NCBI GenBank assembly: GCA_052078155.1
Contig: JBQJBP010000001.1
Location: forward strand, 930,001-994,000
Reading direction: 5' to 3'
Source: CAXBMB01 sp052078155
GTDB lineage: Bacteria; Pseudomonadota; Alphaproteobacteria; Kiloniellales; DSM-21159
DNA length: 64,000 bases
In this document: piece by piece, positions 26,535 through 36,805 of the stretch
How the letters are laid out: each line of letters starts with the position of its first letter
Position numbering within the stretch: the stretch's first letter is position 1
Made by a program: the position numbers and the translations under genes
The notes under the pieces: generated by a model
The model's database searches: none
Seen by the model: only the letters and a program-made list of their open reading frames with translations
What the model was told of the DNA's origin: nothing

Positions 26535-27299
26535 ATGGCAAAGGATCGTAAAGAGCAGATCAGGACCCTGCTGGGCGGCATTGAAACCGGCGATCCCGAC
26601 GCTGTTCTGGTGATCGATCCTGATACCTACATTCAGCACAATCCTCAGACCCATGAGGGCCGGGAGGGTCTGGCTGCCCTCTTCAAACGGCTGGCCACAA
26701 CCAACCCTCGGGTCAATATCGTACGCCTGTTTGAGGATGGCGACTTTGTCTTTGGCCATACAGAGTATGACTTTGCCAGTCGCCGCATCGGCTTTGAAGT
26801 GTTCCGCTTTGACGGCGACCTGACGGTCGAACACTGGGATAACATTCAGCCTCGCCAGGGCCCGAACGCTCTGGGCCATTCCATGGTCGATGGTCCAACG
26901 GAGGTGACGGATCAGGCAGCAACGGAGACCAACCGGGACATCATCAGAACCTTCGTACAGACGCAGCTGATTGACCAAAGCTCCAGCAGTTTGTCGGACT
27001 TTCTGAATGTGGCGGACTTTACAGAACACAGCCCGCGCCTGGACGACGGCCTGACCCACTCAACCGCTCTGTTTGAAACGCTCACATCAGAAACGTCAGA
27101 GTTCATCTATGACAGGCTGCACCGCCTGCTGGCCCAGGGGAACTTTGTGCTGTCGGTCTGTGAAGGTCGCCGCCAGGGGGAGCAAACCTCATTTTACGAC
27201 CTCTACCGCCTGGAGAAGGGCAAAATCGTCGAGCATTGGGACACCATCGAAAAGGTGCCCCCGGCCTCAGAATGGAAAAACGACAACGGCAAGTTCTGA
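26535..27299 (+). CDS. Duplicated SnoaL/NTF2-like domain protein
   Basis: A 254-residue soluble protein made of two copies of a SnoaL-like (NTF2 fold) unit. Copy one ends with FEVFRFDGDLTVEHWDNIQP (about residue 108), and copy two ends with LYRLEKGKIVEHWDTIEKVP (about residue 243). Both copies contain a region like YIQHNPQTHEG or FTEHSPRLDDG earlier on. Single-copy relatives are often stress- or metabolite-linked and of unknown activity. It follows the metal ATPase by 77 bp on the same strand and precedes a terminator, so it may be co-expressed with metal export; that link is inference. Confidence 0.75.
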   Translation: MAKDRKEQIRTLLGGIETGDPDAVLVIDPDTYIQHNPQTHEGREGLAALFKRLATTNPRVNIVRLFEDGDFVFGHTEYDFASRRIGFEVFRFDGDLTVEHWDNIQPRQGPNALGHSMVDGPTEVTDQAATETNRDIIRTFVQTQLIDQSSSSLSDFLNVADFTEHSPRLDDGLTHSTALFETLTSETSEFIYDRLHRLLAQGNFVLSVCEGRRQGEQTSFYDLYRLEKGKIVEHWDTIEKVPPASEWKNDNGKF

Positions 27300-27334
27300 G
27301 GGCCCAGCTTCTGAAGACCTCTGAGCTCAAAAAG

Positions 27335-27373
27335 AAAAGGCCCGCTGGCAAAACCGGCAGGCCTTTCTTTTTA
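27335..27373. terminator. Rho-independent terminator between SnoaL-like gene and alaS
   Basis: AAAGGCCCGCTGG pairs imperfectly with CCGGCAGGCCTTT around a four-base loop, with an A-run before and TCTTTTTA after. The arrangement can stop transcription from both converging genes. Confidence 0.8.
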
Positions 27374-27404
27374 TCTTCCTGTCGATAACCGACCGACAGA
27401 TGGT

Positions 27405-30062
27405 TTATCCGGCCAGAGCGGCCTCAATAGCGCTGACAGCGGCCTCTGCCTTGTCCCCATCGGGCCCGCCAGCCTGCGCCATATCGGGACGGCCGCCACC
27501 GCCTTTGCCGCCAACAGCAGCGGACCCGGCACGAACCAGATCGACGGCGGAGATCTTGTCGCTGAGGTCAGCGGTAACCCCCACCACCAGAGAGGCTTTC
27601 CCGTCGTTGACGGCAATCAGAACGGCAACACCGGAACCCAACTGTTTTTTGATGTCATCCGCCATGGGCTTCAGATCTTTGGGCGGAATGCCTTCCAGAA
27701 CCTGTGCCTGAACTTTCACACCATTGATTTCCTTGGCTTCAGCACCAGCAGCGCCGCCGCCCGAGGCCAGCTTCTTGCGGGTATCGCTCAGTTCCCGCTC
27801 CAGCTTTTTGCGGTCTTCCAGCAACCCGGCAATGCGGTCGCTCAACTGAGCCGGTGATACCTTGAGAGCCGCAGAAGCACTGCTCAGCAGCTCATCCTGC
27901 CGCACCACATGGGCCAGAGCCCCTTCTCCGGTCACGGCCTCAATGCGGCGCACACCGGAGGCCAGAGCCGCTTCACTGACAATTTTGAAGAAGCCAATGT
28001 CGCCCATGCGCTTGACGTGCGTGCCACCACAGAGCTCGGTGGAATAGAAATGCCCCTGTACGGCAGCCTGGGCGTCCAGTCCGCCCATGGATACCACACG
28101 CACTTCATCCCCATACTTTTCCCCGAACAAGGCCAGCGCGCCCTGTTCAATGGCTTCGTCCGGTGTCATGAAGCGCGTGGTAACAGCATCGTTGGCCCGA
28201 ATGCGGGCATTCACTTCCAGCTCCACAGCTGCGATGTCTTCAGCGGTCATGGGCTTGGGATGGGAAATGTCAAACCGCAGACGGTCAGGAGCCACCAGCG
28301 AGCCCTTCTGGGTCACATGATCACCCAGCCGGCGGCGCAGTGCTTCATGCAGCAGGTGCGTGGCCGAATGATTGGCCCGCAGCGCGGACCGACGCTGGCC
28401 CTGCACGCGCAGTTCCACGGCCTGCCCTACTTCCAGACTGCCATGGACGACCTTGCCTTGATGAACGTGCAGTGCGCCCAATTTTTTCTGAGTGTCGCTG
28501 ACGTCCACTTCCAGGCCTTCTGCCCCGATGATCACCCCGGCATCGCCCATCTGACCGCCGGATTCCCCATAGAAAGGCGTCTGGTTGGTCAGGAAGAAGA
28601 CATCGTCGCCTGCCTGGGCGGACGTAACTTCTTCTTCCCCTTTGACGATGGCTGTCACCACCCCCTCAGCCACTTCCACTTCGTAGCCCAGGAAGTCGGT
28701 GCCACCGTGTTTCTCCTGCAGCTCGTACCAGAGCTTTTCAGTCGCGGCTTCACCGGAACCGGACCAGGCCGCACGGGCTTTGGCCCGCTGGTTTTCCATG
28801 GCCGCTTCGTAGCCTTCCAGATCAACCTGCCGGTTCTGGCCGCGCAGAATGTCCTGTGTAAGATCCAGCGGGAAGCCATAGGTGTCGTAGAGCTTGAAGG
28901 CCACTTCGCCGTCCAGAGCTTTCCCGTCCCCCAGCTTTCCTGTGGCTTCGTCCAGCAGCTTCAGGCCGCGGCCCAGGGTTTCCTTAAAGCGGGTTTCTTC
29001 CAGCTTCAGGGTTTCGGAAATCAAGGCCTGGGCCCGTTCCAGTTCAGGGAAAGCAGCTCCCATCTCGGAAACCAGAGCCGGAACCAGCTTGTGCACCATG
29101 GGCTCCTTGGCCCCCAGCATATGCGCGTGGCGCATGGCCCGGCGCATGATCCGGCGCAGCACATAGCCCCGACCTTCATTGGACGGCAGCACACCATCGG
29201 CAATGAGGAAAGAGCAGGAGCGCAGGTGATCAGCAATGACCCGATGAGAAACCGCCTGGGGCCCGTCGGGATCGACAGAAAGAGCCGAAGCAGAAGCTTC
29301 GATCAGGTTGCGCATCAGGTCGATGTCATAGTTGTCGTGTTTGCCCTGCAGAACCGCAGCCAGACGCTCCAGCCCCATGCCGGTGTCGATGGAGGGTTTG
29401 GGCAGGTCGATGCGTTCTTCCTTGGTCACCTGCTCATACTGCATGAAGACCAGGTTCCAGATTTCAATGAAGCGGTCACCGTCTTCATCGGGGCTGCCCG
29501 GAGGCCCCCCGGGGATCTTGTCACCGTGGTCAAAGAAGATCTCGGAACAGGGACCGCAGGGGCCGGTGTCCCCCATGGACCAGAAGTTGTCCGAAGTGGG
29601 GATGCGGATGATGCGATCCGAACTCAGCCCGGCAATTTTCTGCCAGAGATCAAAGGCCTGATCGTCTTCCGAAAAGACTGTGACCAGCAGCTTTTCTTTG
29701 GGCAGACCATAGACCTTGGTGATCAGGTCCCAGGACATTTCAATGGCCTGTTCCTTGAAGTAATCCCCAAAGGAGAAGTTGCCCAGCATTTCAAAGAAGG
29801 TGTGATGGCGGGCTGTGTAACCGACGTTTTCCAGGTCGTTATGCTTGCCCCCGGCACGCACACATTTCTGAGAGGTCGTGGCCCGGCTGTAAGGCCGCTT
29901 TTCCTGACCGGTAAAGACGTTCTTGAACTGAACCATGCCCGCGTTTGTGAACATCAAAGTCGGGTCGTTGCGCGGCACAAGCGGCGAGGACTCCACGATT
30001 TCGTGGCCCTGATCTTTGAAGTAGTTCAGAAACTGGCTTCGGATTTCTCTGGTGCTGGTCAT
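27405..30062 (-). CDS. alaS: Alanyl-tRNA synthetase
   Basis: Charges tRNA-Ala. The 885-residue protein has all parts of the family. The class II catalytic domain starts SQFLNYFKDQGHEIVESSPL and includes PRNDPTLMFTNAGMVQFKNV. The editing domain has the zinc-binding HSATHLLHEALRR and CGGTHV motifs. The C-terminal DHHA1 oligomerisation domain ends GGKGGGGRPDMAQAGGPDG. The reading frame extends 91 codons further upstream, but the family start MTSTREIRSQFL fixes the ATG at 30062. The ribosome binding site there is weak. Closeness to recA is usual in alphaproteobacteria; here kdsA and ialB lie between them. Confidence 0.97.
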   Translation of the reverse strand: MTSTREIRSQFLNYFKDQGHEIVESSPLVPRNDPTLMFTNAGMVQFKNVFTGQEKRPYSRATTSQKCVRAGGKHNDLENVGYTARHHTFFEMLGNFSFGDYFKEQAIEMSWDLITKVYGLPKEKLLVTVFSEDDQAFDLWQKIAGLSSDRIIRIPTSDNFWSMGDTGPCGPCSEIFFDHGDKIPGGPPGSPDEDGDRFIEIWNLVFMQYEQVTKEERIDLPKPSIDTGMGLERLAAVLQGKHDNYDIDLMRNLIEASASALSVDPDGPQAVSHRVIADHLRSCSFLIADGVLPSNEGRGYVLRRIMRRAMRHAHMLGAKEPMVHKLVPALVSEMGAAFPELERAQALISETLKLEETRFKETLGRGLKLLDEATGKLGDGKALDGEVAFKLYDTYGFPLDLTQDILRGQNRQVDLEGYEAAMENQRAKARAAWSGSGEAATEKLWYELQEKHGGTDFLGYEVEVAEGVVTAIVKGEEEVTSAQAGDDVFFLTNQTPFYGESGGQMGDAGVIIGAEGLEVDVSDTQKKLGALHVHQGKVVHGSLEVGQAVELRVQGQRRSALRANHSATHLLHEALRRRLGDHVTQKGSLVAPDRLRFDISHPKPMTAEDIAAVELEVNARIRANDAVTTRFMTPDEAIEQGALALFGEKYGDEVRVVSMGGLDAQAAVQGHFYSTELCGGTHVKRMGDIGFFKIVSEAALASGVRRIEAVTGEGALAHVVRQDELLSSASAALKVSPAQLSDRIAGLLEDRKKLERELSDTRKKLASGGGAAGAEAKEINGVKVQAQVLEGIPPKDLKPMADDIKKQLGSGVAVLIAVNDGKASLVVGVTADLSDKISAVDLVRAGSAAVGGKGGGGRPDMAQAGGPDGDKAEAAVSAIEAALAG

Positions 30063-30444
30063 GGTCTGTTGGTGTCTCGTGCGAGAAAAAAGCAAAGGGG
30101 CGGCAAGAGTTTGGCGATCTTTCCGGCACTGCTGGCAGGGGCCAGACCCCGGACCAGACAAGTCGCCAAAGATTGCGCGAATTTGGGATAGCGGTTGTAG
30201 CCCGCAGCCCCGGTCCTGTCCAGCAAGGGAAAGGCTTTTGCAACCGGGCCACAGGCGCTTTATCTGCAAAAGGTGGGTCTGGCTGGCACTGTCAAAAGAA
30301 ATGCTGCCAAAAAAGAGCCGTTCAGCAACAAACACTGAAGCAGGACTGGGTCGGTCCTATGGGTAAAGCGCGTCAAACCAAACCCTGCCCTGCACAGCTG
30401 GACCCTTCAGGACCGATCAGTCTCCGATGACAAAGGAGGTGAGC
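30063..30444. other. Intergenic region upstream of alaS
   Basis: These 382 bases between kdsA (ending at 30445) and alaS hold no gene that I can support. A GC-rich leader and possible weak hairpins are present (for example around 30130-30165, GGCAGGGGCCAGACCCC), but no terminator with a T-run and no recognised riboswitch or T-box. It should contain the alaS promoter. Confidence 0.4.
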
Positions 30445-31290
30445 TTAACTCAGGTCGATTTCGGGCAAGCTCTTGACCAGATCATCCACGGCCTTCATCT
30501 GGGCCAGAAAATCCTTCAGACGGGCGAGTGGCAGGGCACTCGGGCCATCGCACTTGGCGGACTCCGGATCAGGATGGGCTTCCAGAAACAGTCCGGCAAT
30601 GCCAACCGCCAGCCCGGCCCGCCCCAGTTCGGCCACCTGGCCCCGACGTCCGCCGGAAGCCGCAGCCCCTGCCTCACGCATCTGAAGCGCGTGGGTCACG
30701 TCAAAAATGATGGGGGCGTCGTTGCTGCAGTCCTTCATGGTTTTGATGCCCAGCATGTCAACCACAAGATTATCGTAGCCAAAACAAGCCCCCCGTTCAC
30801 AGAGCATGACTTTTGAATTGCCGCATTCTTTCAGCTTCTCAACCAGGTTTTTCACCTGTGGCGGGCTCATGAACTGGGGCTTTTTGACATTCACCACAGA
30901 CCCGGTGGCTGCCACAGCGGCGATGAGGTCGGTCTGACGGGCCAGAAAGGCCGGCACCTGCAGAACATCGCAAACTTCCGCCACAGGCGCCGCCTGGGCC
31001 GGTTCGTGCAGATCTGTGATCACCGGAACGCCAAAAGTGCTTTTGACCTCCTGAAGGATCTTCAGCCCCTCTTCCAGGCCCGGGCCCCTGAAAGAGTGAA
31101 TGGATGACCGGTTGGCCTTATCAAAAGAGGCTTTGAAAATGTAGGGAATGCCCAAGTCTTCTGTCACAGAGACAAAAACCTCGGCCACCTGCAAGGCAAG
31201 GTCGCGGGATTCCAAAACATTCATCCCGCCAATCAGGGTCATTGCCCTGCGGTTACCGATGCTGAGGTCTGATACAGTTAGGTCTGACAC
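30445..31290 (-). CDS. kdsA: 3-deoxy-8-phosphooctulonate (Kdo-8-P) synthase
   Basis: Condenses phosphoenolpyruvate with arabinose 5-phosphate to give Kdo-8-phosphate for the lipopolysaccharide inner core. The 281-residue protein is of normal length. Family blocks are visible: LIGGMNVLESRDLALQVAEV, FKASFDKANRSS, VITDLHEPAQA, VNVKKPQFMSP and CERGACFGYDNLVVDM. The Cys before GACFGYDN could indicate the metal-dependent class, but classes cannot be assigned firmly by eye. No other Kdo genes are adjacent. The region upstream contains intergenic repeat B. Confidence 0.95.
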   Translation of the reverse strand: MSDLTVSDLSIGNRRAMTLIGGMNVLESRDLALQVAEVFVSVTEDLGIPYIFKASFDKANRSSIHSFRGPGLEEGLKILQEVKSTFGVPVITDLHEPAQAAPVAEVCDVLQVPAFLARQTDLIAAVAATGSVVNVKKPQFMSPPQVKNLVEKLKECGNSKVMLCERGACFGYDNLVVDMLGIKTMKDCSNDAPIIFDVTHALQMREAGAAASGGRRGQVAELGRAGLAVGIAGLFLEAHPDPESAKCDGPSALPLARLKDFLAQMKAVDDLVKSLPEIDLS

Positions 31291-31479
31291 GTGGTTATCT
31301 CTTTGTCTGGGTCATAGGTCTTTGATGCCAGTGCGATCCCTTCAAAAGGCAATCCCTTCAAGCGGTGCGTTGCCATAGACGGCAACCTTCTTACCGGGAA
31401 GGTCGTCAAATGAAGAGCCGCTGATGTGCGAGGAGAACCGACAAATATCTCCGAAGGAGATTTCGCCGCAGAACAGGCC

Positions 31480-31615
31480 CTAAAGTCAAATCGCTTTAAG
31501 TGAGCTCACGACATGATACCACTTGAAGCGTGAAACTCTTTTCAATGTTTTAGAGAAAGAGCCAAAGTTGAGTTTCAAGCGCAAAGCGATTCCAACTAAA
31601 CCGATCATGCTCTTA
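31480..31615. repeat. Palindromic intergenic repeat, copy B
   Basis: About 134 bp. The left end is TAAAGTCAAATCGCTTTAAG; the right, read on the other strand, begins TAAGAGCATGATCGGTTTAG. Inner arms also pair (TTGAAGCGTGAAACTC against GAGTTTCAAGCGCAA), so the unit can fold into one long hairpin. It shares 26 identical inner bases with copy A. It lies in the 438-bp gap between kdsA and the IalB-like gene, where I see no gene. Confidence 0.75.
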
Positions 31616-31728
31616 TCCCACAGATTGGCAGAGCTTGATCGCATTTGTTGCCCCCACCTCCTGTCCTTCGAACTTTACTGCCACAGCGTCTCTAACAGAT
31701 TGAAAAGAGGTACTTCACGCTTTAGGTC

Positions 31729-32400
31729 TTGTGGCAGAGTGATTGTCACACCATCAATTTGGCTCTGGAACGGACGCCTGCTTTGATAAATTCCATATTC
31801 ACTCGTCAGCATTTTTCCAGGCTGCCGGGAACAGATAGAAATTCTGCATGCGGGCCCCACCCGCGGGCCTGGCGGTCTTGGTTGTCGGGCAGTGCAACCG
31901 CCGTTGCCCTCGCGGTCTTACTGCTTCCCCAAGGTTCAAAAGCAGAAACCCGTGGCACCTATGGCCCCTGGGCTTTGCAGTGTGAAACGGCCCTGAACAC
32001 ACAAAAGGAATACTGCCGCCTGTCCCAGTCGACCTTCCAGGACGACGCCCAGACCAAACGCCTGTTGCAGGTGATCATCGCCCGGTCCGGCAAAAGCCAG
32101 AACCTGGGCCTGCTGATCTGGCTGCCCCTTGGCATCTCATTGCCCATGGGAACCTTCATCCAACTGGACAATGGAGAGCCCCTGGAGCTGATCGTTGAAC
32201 GCTGCGAATACAATGGCTGCCGCATTGAAACGGAACTGGCCGCAAGCTATCTGGAAAAGCTGCAGCAAAGCGACAAGGCCAGTGTGCTGGTACACGACCG
32301 CCGCCGCAATCTTGTGGAGCTGGATTTTTCCCTGGCTTCCCTCAGCGATGCCCTGGCTGCCCTACGACTGGAAATCGACAAAGGGGCTGAGAAGTTCTGA
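31729..32400 (+). CDS. Invasion-associated locus B (IalB) family protein
   Basis: An exported protein of up to 223 residues. The mature part begins near ETRGTYGPWALQCETALNTQ and shows the IalB pattern: paired cysteines (LQCETA, YCRLSQ), a central GLLIWLPLGISLPMGTFIQL strand region, and the ERCEYNGCRIE cysteine pair, followed by a helical tail. A hydrophobic signal segment (TAVALAVLLLPQGSKA) precedes it. The true start is unclear: the only in-frame ATG lies 50 residues before the hydrophobic segment, so a GTG/TTG/CTG start closer to it is likely. The family is periplasmic and linked to envelope or stress functions. Repeat C begins four bases after the stop. Confidence 0.8.
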   Translation: MWQSDCHTINLALERTPALINSIFTRQHFSRLPGTDRNSACGPHPRAWRSWLSGSATAVALAVLLLPQGSKAETRGTYGPWALQCETALNTQKEYCRLSQSTFQDDAQTKRLLQVIIARSGKSQNLGLLIWLPLGISLPMGTFIQLDNGEPLELIVERCEYNGCRIETELAASYLEKLQQSDKASVLVHDRRRNLVELDFSLASLSDALAALRLEIDKGAEKF

Positions 32401-32403
32401 TCC

Positions 32404-32543
32404 CGGAGTCCAATCGGCTTTAACGGGACTCATTACGCGGCAGCACCTAGGGCACATACCTCTATTTTATCAAGAACATAGAGGGAGAACTTCGGGTCAG
32501 ATTCAAATCCATGGCGCGGCCGGTTAAGCCGATCATGCTCCCT
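32404..32543. repeat. Palindromic intergenic repeat, copy C
   Basis: About 140 bp, starting four bases after the IalB-like stop codon. The left end is GGAGTCCAATCGGCTTTAAC; the right, read on the other strand, begins GGAGCATGATCGGCTTAACC. The middle has a 7-bp stem CCTCTAT/ATAGAGG. The ends match copies A, B and D at the AGYnnnATCGGYTT core. Confidence 0.7.
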
Positions 32544-32723
32544 CCGGATCAGGATCGACTTTGCTTCATTTCTTTGTTCCGAAGGTCGCCGTTCCCTTGC
32601 AAGGTCGATCACTAATCAGGCGGATCATCCAGCAGACAGTCCTTTTGTTAGACAGTCCTTCCATCAGTCAGATCCTCTCAATGGTTAGAGCCCGTCTGCG
32701 CGAGAAAAACTCGCCAAAAACAG

Positions 32724-32760
32724 AAAAGGGAGCCTCCCACTGGGGACTCCCTCTCTTTTA
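32724..32760. terminator. Rho-independent terminator for recA and/or ialB-like gene
   Basis: GGGAGCCTCC pairs with GGGGACTCCC around a short loop. On the plus strand it is followed by TCTCTTTTA, and on the minus strand by TTTTCTGTTTTT, so it can end transcription from both converging genes. Confidence 0.7.
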
Positions 32761-32770
32761 ACCGCTGTAT

Positions 32771-32815
32771 CTGGAGTGTGATCGACTGAAGTAGAAGCGC
32801 TTTGCGCTTCGCTTT
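32771..32815. repeat. Half copy of the palindromic intergenic repeat, copy F
   Basis: CTGGAGTGTGATCGACTGAA matches the left terminus of copy E at all but two bases. The next bases, GAAGCGCTTTGCGCTTC, match the right arm of copy B read on the other strand (AATCGCTTTGCGCTT). The opposite terminus is missing, so this is probably a truncated element. Confidence 0.6.
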
Positions 32816-32921
32816 CTGCCCAATCCACCCTCTAACCCAACAGGCCTACCAACAGGCCATTCAGGACGGCACTTAGCTTTTTGGGCTCAGGACCATCACC
32901 TTGGCCAGATCAACCGACGAG

Positions 32922-33986
<1,065 letters not shown>

Positions 33987-34050
33987 ATCCAAGCCTCCCT
34001 TATCACACGAGCGTAGGAGCGCTGCAACCGTGACCATGATGTACCCAATT

Positions 34051-34071
34051 TGTTCTCATTTATCAAGAACA
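34051..34071. promoter_or_regulatory. Candidate SOS/LexA operator upstream of recA
   Basis: TGTTCT-N9-AGAACA is a perfect 6-bp-arm dyad. A further inverted GTTCTCATT lies at 34083-34091. The usual alphaproteobacterial LexA box is GTTC-N7-GTTC in direct orientation, which I do not find here exactly, so assignment to LexA rests on the GTTC words and on the position upstream of recA. Confidence 0.4.
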
Positions 34072-34222
34072 GAATGGGACATAATGAGAACATTAAGTGA
34101 AAAACGGCAGAATTCCACGCCCTGTCGTGAGGAAGAAAGCACGCCGGGTCCAGCGACTCCGGGCCCGGCAGATGCGCTGTCAGGAGCTGGCTGGATGAGA
34201 CAAATTCAATTGGCAGGACGCC

Positions 34223-34286
34223 TTTAGAGTCAAATCGGTTTAAGTGAAATCACCACGTGTATCCAACCAAGACGATAAGACTCTAG
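34223..34286. repeat. Palindromic intergenic repeat, copy D (short form)
   Basis: A compact 64-bp element: TTAGAGTCAAATCGGTTTAA on the left; on the right, read from the other strand, CTAGAGTCTTATCGTCTTGG. The right terminus contains the TAG stop codon (34283-34285) of the cckA gene. The inside lacks the long arms of copies A-C. Confidence 0.7.
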
Positions 34287-36706
34287 TCGTCGGCGCTGAG
34301 CAGCACTTCCTTCACCTTGCCCGCCAGCTGTTTCAGGCTGAAGGGTTTAGGCAGGAAGTGGACTTCCCGGTCTTCCCCCACCCGGCGTCTGAAAGAATCC
34401 TCGGCATAGCCGGAAATGAAAATCACCTTCAGGTCGGGATAGAGCTTGGCCACCCTTTCCACCAGCTCCGGGCCATCAATGTTGGGCATGACCACGTCGG
34501 TGACCAACAGATCGACCTGCACGGCCTCGTCATCCTTTTGCAACAGCTCCAGTGCTGCTTCACCAGACGGTGCTTCCAGCACCGTATAGCCCTTGTTGCG
34601 CAGCGCCCGGGCTGAAAAAGCTCTGACAGGCTCTTCATCTTCCACCAGCATGATGGTGCCCGCCCCGGTCAGATCCAGTTTCTGTGGCGCATCACTGTCC
34701 GTGGCGGCTCCGCTGGAGGCCTGATTTTCGGGCAGATAGATGGAAAAGGTTGTGCCTCTGCCTTTGCTGCTTTCCACAAAAATAAAGCCACCGGTCTGCT
34801 TGACGATGCCGTAAACGGTGGAGAGGCCCAGACCCGTCCCCTCCCCAATTCCCTTGGTGGAGAAGAAGGGATCAAAGATCCGGTCAATGATCTCCTCCGG
34901 AATGCCATGCCCGGTATCGACGACCTGGAGCTGCACATAGCTGCCTGCCGGCATGATTTCCGTCTTGTGACGGCGCACTTTGGTGGTGGTCACGTTGCTG
35001 GTGCGAATTTCCAACCGCCCGCCGGACTTCATGGCGTCACGGGCATTGACCGCCAGGTTGATAATCACCTGCTCCAGCTGACCCTGATCGGCCTTGATGG
35101 AACTCAGGCCCCGGCCATGGACCACCTTCAGCTCAATGGTTTCACCGATCAGACGGCGCAACAGGTGGGACAGTTCCGCCAGAATGTCGGTAACGTTCAG
35201 AACCTTGGGCTGCAGGGTCTGTTGTCGGGAAAAGGCCAGCAGCTGACGGACCAGATTTGCCGCGCGATTGGCATTCTGCTTGATCTGCATGATGTCCGCA
35301 AAGGACTGATCCCCCGGACGGTGGCGCAACAGCAACAGGTCTGAAAAGCCAATCATGGCTGTCAGCAGGTTGTTGAAATCGTGGGCAATGCCCCCGGCGA
35401 GTTGCCCCACGGCCTGCATCTTCTGTGACTGGACGAACTGAGCCTCCAGGGCCTTCTGCTCTGTGGTGTTCAACAGGTGGGCAATGAAACCTGATTCCGG
35501 TTTGTCGTCATCGCCAAAGCTCTGCAAGCTGGCCTGGCAGGTCACCTCGGACGGCGCGGCCAGATGCAGCTCGACCAGGGGACGCTCGCTTTGCGGCGCG
35601 TCTTCCTGCTCTGTGTCAGCCGCAGCAGCGACCGTGCTTCCACCACCTGTGGGCTGGGAGTCGGCAATGGCCTGCTCCAGCAGGGCCTTGTCTTCCGGCC
35701 TGAACAGGGACGCCAGAGGCTTGCCGACCAGATCGTCGGCCTGACAGCTCCAGAGCTCCGACGCTGCTTCGTTGCAAACGGTGATAACGCCCTGGCGATC
35801 CAGCTGCAGGATCCCAATGGGCGATTCATCAAAAACCCGCCGAAAGCGCCTTTCCGACAGAGCCAGAGCGTCTTCTGCCGCCCGCTCCTCCTCCAGATTG
35901 CGCACCACCGATCGGGTGTGCATGCCCCCGTCGGCCTCCTGGATCACATCCTGAATGATGCGGGCATCAAACTCGCCCCCATCCTGCCGCTTAAGGGTAA
36001 CAGACGTCAGGTCGCTGCCGACATCCATCATCAGGTGCGCCTCCAAGGACGCGGTGGGGGCTTGCGCCAGAAGGTCATGCAGGCGCAGGTCCCCGCTGGT
36101 CAGATTCTCCGGAGACCGGCCCAGCCAGTCGGCAAAGCGCTTGTTGGCCAAAAGGAAGCGGCCCTGCTGGTCCACCGAATAAAAGCCGATGGGCGCCTGC
36201 TCCATCAGGTCGGTGATGCGCCGCTGTTCCTGCTGGATTGTTTCTTCCATCTGGCGTCGGCTGGTGATGTCATCCAACCGCCAGAAGACCTCCCCCGGGC
36301 GCGACAGGATGGCAAACCCGGCCACATAGTACCAACGGGTCTCCGGCTGCCCGTCCATCCCTGTAGAGGGCACCGGCAGCTCCATTTCGCCGCTCTGGCC
36401 CTGATAAGCCTTGCTGATGAAACGGGTGAAGTTGTCTTTGACCTCTTCATCGATCAGCCGGTCTGACAAAGCATCCACGAGGGGCCGGTCCTGAGCAGCC
36501 AGAATGTTCTGACAGGCATCATTGGCAAAGAGAACCTGCCCTTTGACATTGCTGATCTGGCGCGGACGGGAAATGGCCTCCATGGCTTCATAGAGGCTGC
36601 GCATGCGTGCGGCGCGGCGATGTAAAACCAACAGCAGAATGGCTGGTGTGGAGGCCGCCACGCCCAGGGCAATCAGAAACCAGATTTGCCAGGGTTCGCT
36701 GATCAT
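34283..36706 (-). CDS. cckA: CckA-type hybrid sensor histidine kinase
   Basis: An 807-residue membrane kinase/phosphatase that, in alphaproteobacteria, feeds phosphate through ChpT to the master regulator CtrA. An N-terminal membrane helix (residues 8-25) is followed by three PAS-like regions (about 35-150, 160-280 and 285-420). The HisKA domain has AGGIAHDFNNLLTAMIGFSD with His 442, and the ATPase domain has N-box NLAVNARDAM and GEGTGLGLSTVYGIVKQTGG. The C-terminal receiver has Asp 737 in LLVTDVVMPNIDGPELVERV. The single predicted helix at the start is fewer than the two usual in Caulobacter. Its stop codon lies in repeat D. Its position beside flagellar genes with CtrA-like boxes fits its role. 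Confidence 0.92.
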   Translation of the reverse strand: MISEPWQIWFLIALGVAASTPAILLLVLHRRAARMRSLYEAMEAISRPRQISNVKGQVLFANDACQNILAAQDRPLVDALSDRLIDEEVKDNFTRFISKAYQGQSGEMELPVPSTGMDGQPETRWYYVAGFAILSRPGEVFWRLDDITSRRQMEETIQQEQRRITDLMEQAPIGFYSVDQQGRFLLANKRFADWLGRSPENLTSGDLRLHDLLAQAPTASLEAHLMMDVGSDLTSVTLKRQDGGEFDARIIQDVIQEADGGMHTRSVVRNLEEERAAEDALALSERRFRRVFDESPIGILQLDRQGVITVCNEAASELWSCQADDLVGKPLASLFRPEDKALLEQAIADSQPTGGGSTVAAAADTEQEDAPQSERPLVELHLAAPSEVTCQASLQSFGDDDKPESGFIAHLLNTTEQKALEAQFVQSQKMQAVGQLAGGIAHDFNNLLTAMIGFSDLLLLRHRPGDQSFADIMQIKQNANRAANLVRQLLAFSRQQTLQPKVLNVTDILAELSHLLRRLIGETIELKVVHGRGLSSIKADQGQLEQVIINLAVNARDAMKSGGRLEIRTSNVTTTKVRRHKTEIMPAGSYVQLQVVDTGHGIPEEIIDRIFDPFFSTKGIGEGTGLGLSTVYGIVKQTGGFIFVESSKGRGTTFSIYLPENQASSGAATDSDAPQKLDLTGAGTIMLVEDEEPVRAFSARALRNKGYTVLEAPSGEAALELLQKDDEAVQVDLLVTDVVMPNIDGPELVERVAKLYPDLKVIFISGYAEDSFRRRVGEDREVHFLPKPFSLKQLAGKVKEVLLSADD

Positions 36707-36805
36707 CGCCGTTACCTTATCTTTGTCTGTTACTTAGCCGTGCTCAGAAGCTTTATCGTACTTTGCGGTGTTATCAATCGATCCCGCAAAGGGTACATTC
36801 AGAGA

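Larger units (their letters stand above)
32401..32921. other. Intergenic region between ialB-like gene and recA
   Basis: These 521 bases hold no gene. They contain intergenic repeat C (32404-32543), a terminator hairpin (32724-32760) and a half copy of the repeat family (F, 32771-32815). Confidence 0.6.

Noticed and set aside
27909..30191. A 760-codon open frame on the plus strand opposite alaS
   Set aside because: It is fully antisense to the well-supported alaS gene, has no family similarity and is rich in residues typical of shadow frames in GC-rich DNA.
30063..30444. A riboswitch, T-box or tRNA upstream of alaS
   Set aside because: I found no cloverleaf, no T-arm motif and no recognised aptamer core.
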